From Bradyrhizobium forestalis (GTDB taxonomy: Bacteria > Pseudomonadota > Alphaproteobacteria > Rhizobiales > Xanthobacteraceae): a DNA stretch of 32,396 bases. The translations under genes and the position numbers were made by a program. The stretch lies in the NCBI RefSeq assembly GCF_002795245.1, contig NZ_PGVG01000059.1, forward strand, positions 1 to 32,396, read 5' to 3'. The notes below the pieces were generated by a model. The model saw nothing but the letters and a program-made list of their open reading frames with translations. It ran no database searches and was not told where the DNA came from. Shown here piece by piece: positions 15,902 to 23,396 of this stretch (position 1 is the stretch's first letter; each line of letters starts with the position of its first letter).

Positions 15902-15926
15902 CAGAATTCTGGATAGTTATTCCAGA
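15902..15926. promoter_or_regulatory. LysR-type operator between divergent genes
   Basis: TCTGGA (15908-15913), a 7-bp AT-rich spacer, and TCCAGA (15921-15926) form a perfect interrupted palindrome. The overlapping 10-bp palindrome CAGAATTCTG sits at 15902-15911. Position, 21 bp from the LysR start codon, suits an autoregulatory site. Confidence 0.5.
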
Positions 15927-16015
15927 TCATGCTGTCTTGCGGCGAAACGGCTTCCGCGATCTGCTTTCGATCAGGGACGACACTGCCAAGGAGCTGGAGG
16001 ATGAAGGGACTGATC

Positions 16016-16534
16016 ATGCCGGTGGCCGACAGCGAACCGATCGACCCGCGCGTCCGCGTTGGCCATGTTCATCTGAAGGTTGCTGATCTCGAGCGATCGC
16101 TCGCCTTCTACTGCGGGGTGCTTGGCTTCGGCCTGCACGGATTGCTCGGTAACGAAGCAGCGTTCCTCGCCGCCGGCAGCTATCACCACCACCTCGCAAT
16201 CAACACCTGGGACAGCCGGGGCGGTTCGCTGCCACCGGAAGGATCGACTGGCCTCCACCATGTTGCCTTTGTCTATCCGACACGAGCCGCGCTCGGCCGC
16301 GCGCTCCGCCGTCTCCGCGCAGCGGCTGTACAGCTCACCGGCGCCAGCGACCACGGCGGTACGGAAGCGATCTATCTCCGCGATCCTGACGGCAACGGGA
16401 TCGAGCTCTACTGGGATCGACCGGAGAAGGAATGGCCGCGCAATCCCGACGGCTCGCTGAAGATTGTCAGCAAGCCCCTCGATGTCGAAAAATTGGCTGG
16501 AGAGGGATCGTCCGACGGCGGATTTAAAGAATAG
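16016..16534 (+). CDS. VOC family protein, ring-cleaving-dioxygenase-like
   Basis: A 172-residue single-module VOC protein. VGHVHLKVADLERSLAFYCGVLGF carries the first metal His, TGLHHVAF the second and LRDPDGNGIELYWDRP the Glu, so the 2-His-1-Glu site is complete. The GGYHHH-like SYHHHLAINTW block resembles catechol 2,3-dioxygenase CatE relatives. The C-terminal 40 residues (EKEWPRNPDGSLKIV) are typical of that subgroup. Substrate unknown. ATG 16016 is favoured by the conserved start MPVADSEPIDPRVRVGHVHL; ATG 16001 in the same frame has AAGGAG upstream and may be used instead. Likely regulated by the divergent LysR protein. Confidence 0.87.
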   Translation: MPVADSEPIDPRVRVGHVHLKVADLERSLAFYCGVLGFGLHGLLGNEAAFLAAGSYHHHLAINTWDSRGGSLPPEGSTGLHHVAFVYPTRAALGRALRRLRAAAVQLTGASDHGGTEAIYLRDPDGNGIELYWDRPEKEWPRNPDGSLKIVSKPLDVEKLAGEGSSDGGFKE

Positions 16535-16563
16535 TTTGAGCCTTGCGACACTGAGACGTCGAC

Positions 16564-16640
16564 TGGCGCACCCGACACGATTCGAACGTGTGACCTTTGC
16601 CTTCGGAGGGCAACGCTCTATCCAGCTGAGCTACGGGTGC
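16564..16640 (-). tRNA. tRNA-Arg(CCG)
   Basis: A 77-nt tRNA with encoded CCA on the minus strand. The acceptor stem GCACCCG/CGGGTGC pairs fully; the D-arm GCTCAGCTGGATAGAGC, the anticodon stem TTGCC/GGCAA with loop CTCCGAA (anticodon CCG, reading CGG), and the T-loop TTCGAAT are all in place. It lies just downstream of the phosphatase gene and is transcribed in the same direction. Confidence 0.97.
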
Positions 16641-16745
16641 TAGTGGAGGTTCATTTAGCCGATTGGCGGGGGGCGGGCAACCGCTAGGTTTGCCCCGGCC
16701 TCGGACGCCCGGCATCGCCCGATTCCCGGTCCTACGCATCGCTCT

Positions 16746-17465
16746 TCAATCCCGGAGGGCGGTCGGTCGCGAGATCTCGCCGGAATCGTTCACAAACATC
16801 AACGGACCCGCCCTCGAGGGGACGAACACGGCCGCCGTGAGCGGGCCGCCAAAGCAGGCGCCGGTATCCAGGTTCAGCCGGTTCGCTCGCAGATCAGGTG
16901 CCCGGGACCGGACCGGCGTATGTCCATGGACAATGAACAGCTCGTGGTCGAGATCGGACGACAAGAAGGGTTCCCGGATCCAGAGCAGGTCTTGCTCGGA
17001 TTGCGACGCCAGCGGTACGTCCGGCCGTATTCCCGCGTGGACGAAAAGTCGTCCATGCTCGATCTTCATGAGCGGAAGTGCGCGTATCCAGTCGAGATGC
17101 TCGCGCGGGACATCCGCGGGATCGTCGATCCCGTAACTGTCGAGTGTCTGTTCGCCACCGTTTCCCCACCAATTGATGAGGTCCCGGTCGGTACGCTCTA
17201 TGTCGGCCGCGCGAAGCAGCATCTCCTCATGGTTGCCCCGGAGACAAACGAAGGATCGGCCCTGTCGCCCCGTGCTGCCAACGAGCACATCCATGACCTC
17301 GCGGCTCTGGGGCCCCCTATCGATGTAGTCTCCGACGAAGACATACTGGGCGCTCCGGTGACCGCGAATCTCATCGCACACGGCGAGAAGCGACATCAGC
17401 TTTTCAAAGCAGCCGTGGATGTCGCCGATCGCGAAGATGAGCAATTCGTGCTCGGGAAGGGGCAA
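16746..17465 (-). CDS. PPP-type serine/threonine or dinucleotide phosphatase
   Basis: About 239 residues carrying all PPP-family metal and phosphate motifs: FAIGDIHGCFEKL, VFVGDYIDRGPQS, CLRGNHEEM, LFVHAGIRP and FIVHGHTPV. Bacterial members dephosphorylate proteins or cleave Ap4A; sequence alone does not separate these. The start is uncertain. The frame is open to ATG 17567, but that reads 25 codons through the end of the upstream gene in another frame, so TTG 17465, with AGGGAG upstream and 25 nt after the upstream stop, is preferred. Last gene of the cassette with the nuclease-like and metallo-beta-lactamase genes. Confidence 0.85.
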   Translation of the reverse strand: MPLPEHELLIFAIGDIHGCFEKLMSLLAVCDEIRGHRSAQYVFVGDYIDRGPQSREVMDVLVGSTGRQGRSFVCLRGNHEEMLLRAADIERTDRDLINWWGNGGEQTLDSYGIDDPADVPREHLDWIRALPLMKIEHGRLFVHAGIRPDVPLASQSEQDLLWIREPFLSSDLDHELFIVHGHTPVRSRAPDLRANRLNLDTGACFGGPLTAAVFVPSRAGPLMFVNDSGEISRPTALRD

Positions 17466-17490
17466 AGCAGGCTTTCTCCCTCTTGCCAGC

Positions 17491-17739
17491 TCAGATGGTG
17501 AGATCCTTTGTCGTGCCCTTGAACCTGATGCGCTTCGGATCCAAGCCCAAATCCGCGAGCGATTCAATCACCCTGTCGTTCAGCGTCTTGCCGTCCTTGT
17601 CCTTGCGATCGCGCTGGTCCGCTGTGAAATCATAGACGAGCAGCCCGACATTGACGCTGCTCACGTTGATCTTCTCTCCCTTCGCAACCGCGCCGATCGC
17701 CGCAGCCGCACTACGATGTCCGTTGCTCCATTCCGCCAT
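17491..17739 (-). pseudogene. C-terminal part of the PD-(D/E)XK nuclease-like gene, frameshifted
   Basis: An 82-residue open frame starting MAEWSNGHRS and containing INVSSVNVGLLVYDFTADQRD, which looks like the C-terminal strand-and-helix region of larger nuclease-like proteins rather than a stand-alone protein. It overlaps the preceding frame by 29 nt. Removing a single A from GAGAATGGCG near 17740 would fuse both frames into one protein of 303 residues. It lacks a clear ribosome site, which favours the broken-gene reading over a separate coupled gene. A sequencing error or translational frameshift remains possible. Confidence 0.55.
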
Positions 17740-18403
17740 TCTCGGTCAGATTCTTCGCAACCCATCGATAGCTATCATCGATCTCCGTCTTGTGAAGGTC
17801 GATCACCGTCCGATAGTCCTTGATCTGGCGGAAAATCCTGCCGTTCTCCAGTTCGGGATTGCTGAACGTCTTGGCCTCCCAGAACACCAGATCTATTCCG
17901 CTCGTTGTCGTCTCGAGGTTCGCCAGGTCCATGCGCGGGAGGCTCCGCTCGACGCCGGGGGCGCCGGATGCGTTGATCGCGATTTCGACGTCGACGACGG
18001 AGCGATTGGATGTCGCGATCTCGTGAACGCCTTCCTTCTCTCGTCCGGAATAGAGCGATGCGGCTCTCTTGAGCTTCTCCAGGGTCTTTGCGCCCTCATA
18101 TTCGCGCGTCAGCATTCTTTGCTCGGCCTTGCCGAAAGCGAACCTCCCTCCGACGAGCGAAATCTGATCCTTCAAGTCCGGATTCAGGAGATACTTTTCG
18201 TGCGTCGTGGCGGTTACTTTCCCGCCCTTGAACGACACTTTGAAGATGGATTGTCCCTGCCAATAGACGTTCAGGTACTCGTCCCTGATACCGATGATGA
18301 GGGAGGGATCGGCGAGAACGTCCCTCCACCAGCCATCCTGCCGAGCAAGTGCCTCGAGTGCCTTGCGAAAGTCGTCTTGCCGGATTCCGCGCCTGAAGCT
18401 CAT
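17711..18403 (-). CDS. PD-(D/E)XK nuclease-like protein, N-terminal part
   Basis: A 230-residue frame. Residues 1-100 hold a beta-rich region, including EYLNVYWQGQSIFKVSF and a segment KYLLNPDL. The nuclease core follows: VVDVE (E140), RMDL (D159), DLVFWEAK (E176-x-K178) and RQIKDY, a QxxxY motif (Q193, Y197) as in RecB-type nucleases. The order E-D-ExK-QxxxY is what the PD-(D/E)XK fold requires, so the active site looks intact. The C-terminus after SYRWVAKNLTENGG appears to be lost to a frameshift; the following frame continues the protein. ATG 18403 is chosen because GGAGG lies 6 bases upstream and the metallo-beta-lactamase stop ends at 18405. Confidence 0.72.
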   Translation of the reverse strand: MSFRRGIRQDDFRKALEALARQDGWWRDVLADPSLIIGIRDEYLNVYWQGQSIFKVSFKGGKVTATTHEKYLLNPDLKDQISLVGGRFAFGKAEQRMLTREYEGAKTLEKLKRAASLYSGREKEGVHEIATSNRSVVDVEIAINASGAPGVERSLPRMDLANLETTTSGIDLVFWEAKTFSNPELENGRIFRQIKDYRTVIDLHKTEIDDSYRWVAKNLTENGGMEQRTS

Positions 18404-18404
18404 C

Positions 18405-19667
18405 TCATACCTCCCACCATTCGCCATCGCTGCGTCGCGTGACGTTGTCAAAATATTTGAAGAAGCCGTCGCCTTCGAATGTGTGAACGGGCACCAGCTT
18501 GTCCGGTTGTATTGCGCTCGAGAGCCGCTTGAGATCCAGGATGCTGGCGTGGCCCGAGGTATGGATGATCTCAATGGGTACGCCGCGTGTTGCGAGATCC
18601 GCCTTCAGCCTGGCTCCAGGACCATCCTTCAGGTATCCGTCCCATTGCGACCAGATCGCCCTGGCGCTGGCCCAGAGATTTGCGGTCTCCACGTCGGGAG
18701 CCATTGCCGGACGAAACAACATCACTGTGCGATCGGCGATCTCGGTGATGCGCTCGCGGTAGATCCGCGCGGATTTGTACGGCTCAAGCAGGTCGAAGCG
18801 CCTGTTCCGTGCGATCTGTCGCCGCTGATATTCCGGCACGTAGACCGACAGGTTGGGCCAGCCGACGCTCGGCAAGCGCTCGTTGCCGGTGGCCCGCAAT
18901 ATCTCCATCGCGTAGAGGTCCAGCAGCAGCGTCCGGTCGCTGCGCTTGCAGGCGCGATAGATGCTGACGATGCGATCGATGTTCTGCGCGGAGGCGGAGA
19001 AGATGACGAAGCCCGGCGGCCTGAGGCTCTCGGTCAACCTCGCTTCGATGTCGTCTTCCGTCGGAAATTGCGTCCGTTCGTCAAGACGGCCGAGGCTCGA
19101 CCCCTCCATCAGCATCGTATCGACGCCGCGGGGCGGAGTGCTCACCAATCGCTCGAACAGGCCGCCCTTGCGACCATGCGCACGGATATCGCCACTATAG
19201 AACAGACGCCGGCCGGCGGCATGGATCAGCAGCGCATAGGCATCATAAGCCGAATGATCGACAAGATAGGGCGTGATGCTGAACGGGCCGATCTGGAAGG
19301 TCTTGCGATCGACCAGCTCGAATGAAGCGTCTGGCACGAAGCCGTTGGGCACGAAAGGAGCTGCCGCGCGCATGATGCGCGCGGTTGCAGCGCCCATGGC
19401 GAGGGGGACATTGGGTCTGCACAGGGGGAGCAAGCCCCAATGATCCGCGTGTCCGTGCGACAGGACGATCGCACGCAGGGCCGGATCGTCGCGGCTAAGC
19501 CCGGCCACGGACGGGAGAAGATCGTCGGACGCGCCGTCGGCGTCGAGCGGAAGTCCGAGGTCGAGCAGAATTCTCTCGCCCGCGGCCTCGAGCTCGATGC
19601 AGGTGCCACCAATTTGCTGCGTTCCGCGGTGGACACGTCCGCGAAACGAACCGGCTTCCTCGGACAT
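18405..19667 (-). CDS. RNase-J-like metallo-beta-lactamase (beta-CASP type) hydrolase
   Basis: A 420-residue MBL-fold protein. The signature HxHxDH is SHGHADHWG (H71, H73, D75, H76). Other metal ligands are likely in VDHSAYDAY and FYSGDIRAHG. Late motifs HTSGHASILDL and VPVHTFEGD correspond to the beta-CASP motifs of RNase J and related nucleases, so RNA or DNA 5' exo/endonuclease activity is probable. It is shorter than RNase J (about 550 residues) and lacks its C-terminal domain, and its middle is divergent. First gene of the cassette; its stop codon is one base from the nuclease start. No clear ribosome site or promoter seen upstream. Confidence 0.88.
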   Translation of the reverse strand: MSEEAGSFRGRVHRGTQQIGGTCIELEAAGERILLDLGLPLDADGASDDLLPSVAGLSRDDPALRAIVLSHGHADHWGLLPLCRPNVPLAMGAATARIMRAAAPFVPNGFVPDASFELVDRKTFQIGPFSITPYLVDHSAYDAYALLIHAAGRRLFYSGDIRAHGRKGGLFERLVSTPPRGVDTMLMEGSSLGRLDERTQFPTEDDIEARLTESLRPPGFVIFSASAQNIDRIVSIYRACKRSDRTLLLDLYAMEILRATGNERLPSVGWPNLSVYVPEYQRRQIARNRRFDLLEPYKSARIYRERITEIADRTVMLFRPAMAPDVETANLWASARAIWSQWDGYLKDGPGARLKADLATRGVPIEIIHTSGHASILDLKRLSSAIQPDKLVPVHTFEGDGFFKYFDNVTRRSDGEWWEV

Positions 19668-19845
19668 CAGCGGCTGGACTTGATGGCAGAGCCGGGGTCG
19701 GCCGGGCAGGCGAGCGCACTGCGGAATGGGCAGGGAAACATCAAAGCGAATACAGCTCCAGGCAATGGCTTATCTATATTCAAATGAGTGCCCGAGAAAT
19801 TGCGGCTGTTCGTGAAGAAAATGTGGGTGTTGTTCCGGCGCAACA

Positions 19846-20100
19846 TCACCCGTTGGCGAACCCGAACGCAGTAGAACCTTCAGTGGGATGAACTTCAGCA
19901 TCGGCTGGACCGGCGACTTGCGACGGCTGGAAGTCGGTGCGAGCCGCGATCGGCCCGCACGAACTCGGCCGCTCGCAGGCCCTGTTCCAGATCACGACGC
20001 GGCGCTGCGGGTCGATCACGAAGGTCGGCACCACCAGGTGCTGCATCAGCCGCACCGCGTAGGAATCGGCGACATCGACGGTCTTGCGCGACCTCGCCAT
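19846..20100 (-). pseudogene. Truncated PAS-domain gene remnant
   Basis: An 84-residue frame beginning MARSRKTVDVADSYAVRLMQHLVVPTFVIDPQRRVVIWNRACER. Residues 18-44 are a clear PAS-domain opening as in sensory diguanylate cyclases. After residue 44 (about 19969) resemblance ends and the rest looks random. The ATG overlaps the stop of the GGDEF/EAL gene (TGATG), so it was translationally coupled to it. The likely history is a PAS-containing sensor gene cut by the rearrangement that placed the nuclease cassette next door. A short functional protein is less likely. Confidence 0.6.
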
Positions 20101-23100
20101 CAGGCCACCGCAGCCACGGGCAAGGTCCCGGGCAAGCCATCGCCGGGACCGAACAGCTTTCGCACCTCGCTGGCCGGCTTCGGCGCGCTGAACAGATAGC
20201 CCTGCATCTGCGTGCAGCCGAGCGCGCGCAGCATGTCGCGTTGCGCCTCGGTCTCGACGCCCTCGGCGACCGTGGTCATGTCGCTGGCGGCCGCGATGTT
20301 CACCACCGCCTGCACGATGACAGGCGCGCCGCTCGCCTCTGCGATATCGGCGACGAAGCAGCGGTCGATCTTGATCTTGTCGAACGGGAAGCGCTTCAGA
20401 TAGCTCAGCGAGGAGTAGCCGGTGCCGAAATCGTCGAGCGCGATGCGCACGCCGATCGATCGGAGCTGATGCAGGATCGAGAGCGCCGCCTCGTCGTCGC
20501 GGATCAGCACGGCCTCGGTGATCTCGAGCTCGAGCCGGCGCGGGTCCAGCCCGGAGGCGGCGAGCGCGCCCGCGATCCGCAGCGCCAGCGTGTCGCATTT
20601 GAGCTGCACCGGCGAGACGTTGACCGCGACACGCACCTGCGCCGGCCAGGTCGCGGCCTCGTTGCAGGCCATGCGCAGCACCCAATCGCCGAGCTCGGTG
20701 ATCAAGCCGGTGTCCTCGGCGACCGGGATGAATTCCGCCGGCGACACCATGCCGCGCTCGGGATGGCGCCAGCGCAGCAGCGCCTCGCAGCCCGACACTT
20801 CGTTGGTGCGCAGGTCGACCAGTGGCTGATAGTGAATCTCGAAGCCGCCATTCACCAGGGCCTGCCGCAGATCCAGCTCCATGCTCAGGCGTGCCTTGGC
20901 GCTCGCATCCATTTCCGGCTCGAAGAAACGGTGGGTGCGGCGTCCTTCGGCCTTGGCGCCGTACATCGCGAGGTCGGCGTTCTTGATCAGTTGGTCGAGA
21001 TCGGCGCCGTCCTGCGGCGCCAGCGCAATTCCGATGCTGGCATCGGTGGAGAGCTGGTGGCCGAGGCAATGATAGGGTTGCCGAATAGCCTGGTAGATCC
21101 GCGTCACGAAGGACAGCACGTCGGCGGGCGATCCGATCCCGGTCTGGATCACCGCGAACTCGTCGCCGCCGAGCCGCGCGATCAGGTCGCCCTGCTTGAG
21201 GCAGCCGCGGAGACGGCCCGCGATCGCCTTCAACAGCTCGTCGCCGACATGGTGGCCGAGCGAATCGTTGATGCCCTTGAATTCGTCGACATCGATGTAG
21301 AGCAGCGCGAACCGGCAGCCATCGGCGACCTTCGCCAGCTCGCGTTCGATCTGCTCGCGGAACAGGGTTCGGTTCGGCAGGTCGGTCAGCGCGTCGTAAT
21401 GCGCCATATGCGCGATCTTCTCGTCGGCGCGACGCCGCTCGGTGACGTCATCGATGACATGGATGAGATAGCGCGGCTCGCCGGCTTCATCGTGAATGCC
21501 GATCCGGGTCGAGGTGATATAGCGCAGCCCCATGCCCGGCATCTGCCAGGCATGTTCGTCCTTGAACAATCCCTTGGCCGATTTCAGCGCCCTGCTGTCG
21601 TCCTCGGTGATGCGGGCGGCGGGCGCCTCGGGGAAGATGTCGAAAGCGGTCTTGCCGACGACATCCTGACGCGACTGGCCGAACAGCTGTTCGGCGACGA
21701 CGTTGAGCAGCAGATATTCCCGAGTACGCGCATCCTTCACGGTGATCTGCGAGGGGATATGGTCGATGATCTCGCGCAGGAAGGTGTAGTTGCGATCGCG
21801 CTCCTGTTCAAGGTTGCGGCGCTCGGTGATGTCTTCGATCGTGGCGACCCATCCGCCCTGTGCGAGCGGCGTGTTGATGACCTGGAAGGCGCGGCCGTTG
21901 GCCAGCTGATGGGTTCTCGTCGAGACCGTGCCTTCGGCGACGATCCGCATGACGTCGGCGCAAAACGCCTCGACATCGCCATCGAACGCGTCACGCTCCT
22001 TGCGATGGTACATCGCCTCGCGGATGTGGCAGCCGGGCTTGATGACGTCGTGGGACAGGCCGAACATGTCGGCGTAGCGGCGGTTGCAGATGACGATGTA
22101 TCCGGCGGCGTCGTACAGGATCAGCCCTTGCGACATGTTGTTGAGGGCCGTGTCGAGCCGCTGCCGCTCCGATTCGATCCGCTCCTGGGCCTCGCGGTTC
22201 TGCCGGTTGATCTGGCGGATGATCAGATAGAGGATCAGCGCTATCACGGCCGCCGAGAAGCTTGCCGTAGCGACCAGGAAGCCGGTCTGCTGCCGCCAGT
22301 CCGCGAGCGCAGCCGACATCGTATTGGTCGCGACGATGATCAGGGGAAAATGATTCAGGGACGCGGCCGAGCCCAGCCGATCCTCGCCGTCGATCGGGCT
22401 CTTGACGCGAAGCGTCTGCTGACCGCCCCTGGTCAGCACCTTCTGCATCAGCGGGGCGTCCTTGAAGCTCCGTCCGATCATCTCTTCGAGATGCGGATAG
22501 CGCGCCAGCATCTTGCCCTCGCGGTCGAACAGCGAGATCGCCGTGCCCTCGGCAAGCGCGACGGATGCGAAATACTGCCGGTAGCTGTCCGGGTCGATCC
22601 GCCGGACCATCGTGCCGAGGAAGGTGCCGTCAGCGCCGGTCAACCGGCGTGCGACGATCGTGGTCCATTTGTCGATGATGAAGCTGCGGACGGATTCCAG
22701 GATGACCGGCTCGGCCATTGGATTCGATTTGAACGTCTGGAAATAAGCGCGCGAGGAGACGTTGACCTTGGGCAGCGGCTGGACCCGCGACCAGTTGATC
22801 AGTTCGCCGTCGGCATCATAGATCGCGATGTCACCGAGATAGGACACGGAGCTGATCTTGCTGCGGAGCATCTGGTTCGTCGCAGCTCCGGACATGCGTT
22901 CGCGGAACGTTGCGGGCGAGGTGATGTCAGGCAGGTTCATCTGTCCGATCACATCGGCGGCGACGACGTCGGAATCTTCGAATTGCTGATCGAAGTGCCG
23001 CGCGATCAGCTGCACCGTGTTTTCCAGCTCGCGTTCGCGGTTGACCAGGGTCCGCTCGCGAAACTCGCCGATGGCCATGGCCGTCACGGTGAATATCCCC

Positions 23101-23222
23101 GCGACCAGCAACACGCCGCACAAGGTCAGCCACAGCACGGGGCCACGCCGCATCGCTGCCCTCCAGCCGTTGTTCACGGCTTGAGACATTCCGGCTGCCA
23201 CCGTGGAAAAGACCTGGCGCAT
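20100..23222 (-). CDS. Membrane dCache-like/PAS/GGDEF/EAL c-di-GMP enzyme
   Basis: A 1040-residue c-di-GMP signalling protein. Transmembrane helices at about 28-51 and 316-340 bracket a periplasmic region that looks like a double Cache sensor (SRAYFQTFKSN, VSYLGDIAIYDADGEL). Two PAS domains follow (about 357-460 and 475-590). The GGDEF domain has RLGGDEFAV near residue 684, with KQGD in place of the inhibitory RxxD I-site. The EAL domain has CEALLRWRHP (about 815), EITEAVL, DDFGTGYSSL, KIDRCFV and VAEGVET, all catalytic residues present. Both synthesis and hydrolysis are possible. ATG 23222 has GGGAGG a few bases upstream; longer frames begin at 23243 or 23267. Confidence 0.93.
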   Translation of the reverse strand: MRQVFSTVAAGMSQAVNNGWRAAMRRGPVLWLTLCGVLLVAGIFTVTAMAIGEFRERTLVNRERELENTVQLIARHFDQQFEDSDVVAADVIGQMNLPDITSPATFRERMSGAATNQMLRSKISSVSYLGDIAIYDADGELINWSRVQPLPKVNVSSRAYFQTFKSNPMAEPVILESVRSFIIDKWTTIVARRLTGADGTFLGTMVRRIDPDSYRQYFASVALAEGTAISLFDREGKMLARYPHLEEMIGRSFKDAPLMQKVLTRGGQQTLRVKSPIDGEDRLGSAASLNHFPLIIVATNTMSAALADWRQQTGFLVATASFSAAVIALILYLIIRQINRQNREAQERIESERQRLDTALNNMSQGLILYDAAGYIVICNRRYADMFGLSHDVIKPGCHIREAMYHRKERDAFDGDVEAFCADVMRIVAEGTVSTRTHQLANGRAFQVINTPLAQGGWVATIEDITERRNLEQERDRNYTFLREIIDHIPSQITVKDARTREYLLLNVVAEQLFGQSRQDVVGKTAFDIFPEAPAARITEDDSRALKSAKGLFKDEHAWQMPGMGLRYITSTRIGIHDEAGEPRYLIHVIDDVTERRRADEKIAHMAHYDALTDLPNRTLFREQIERELAKVADGCRFALLYIDVDEFKGINDSLGHHVGDELLKAIAGRLRGCLKQGDLIARLGGDEFAVIQTGIGSPADVLSFVTRIYQAIRQPYHCLGHQLSTDASIGIALAPQDGADLDQLIKNADLAMYGAKAEGRRTHRFFEPEMDASAKARLSMELDLRQALVNGGFEIHYQPLVDLRTNEVSGCEALLRWRHPERGMVSPAEFIPVAEDTGLITELGDWVLRMACNEAATWPAQVRVAVNVSPVQLKCDTLALRIAGALAASGLDPRRLELEITEAVLIRDDEAALSILHQLRSIGVRIALDDFGTGYSSLSYLKRFPFDKIKIDRCFVADIAEASGAPVIVQAVVNIAAASDMTTVAEGVETEAQRDMLRALGCTQMQGYLFSAPKPASEVRKLFGPGDGLPGTLPVAAVA

Positions 23223-23396
23223 TCCCCCTCCCTGGAGGGACATGAATACACCGCACAAATGGCGCAAACCTTAGGAAAACCAGTTACCTAAGCATTAATC
23301 CGGTTGCGTCATCGCGTCCGTAGGCAGCGATGCGGGAATCTCGTCGCGGTTGTGCGGCGCGCGCAGCAGTCGCCGCGCCGCATCATTAATCGCCGC

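Noticed and set aside
19740..19830. AT-rich stretch with TATAGA on the minus strand as promoter of the nuclease cassette
   Set aside because: No acceptable -35 element lies at the right distance; it remains a possible promoter region only.
16564..19969. tRNA-Arg as the attachment site of an integrated island holding the nuclease cassette
   Set aside because: The cassette lies on the 5' side of the tRNA, no integrase is present, and I found no copy of the tRNA 3' end near 19850-19970.
20241..23291. 1016-codon open frame on the plus strand opposite the GGDEF/EAL gene
   Set aside because: It is an antisense shadow caused by high third-position GC; the minus-strand protein has all the catalytic motifs.
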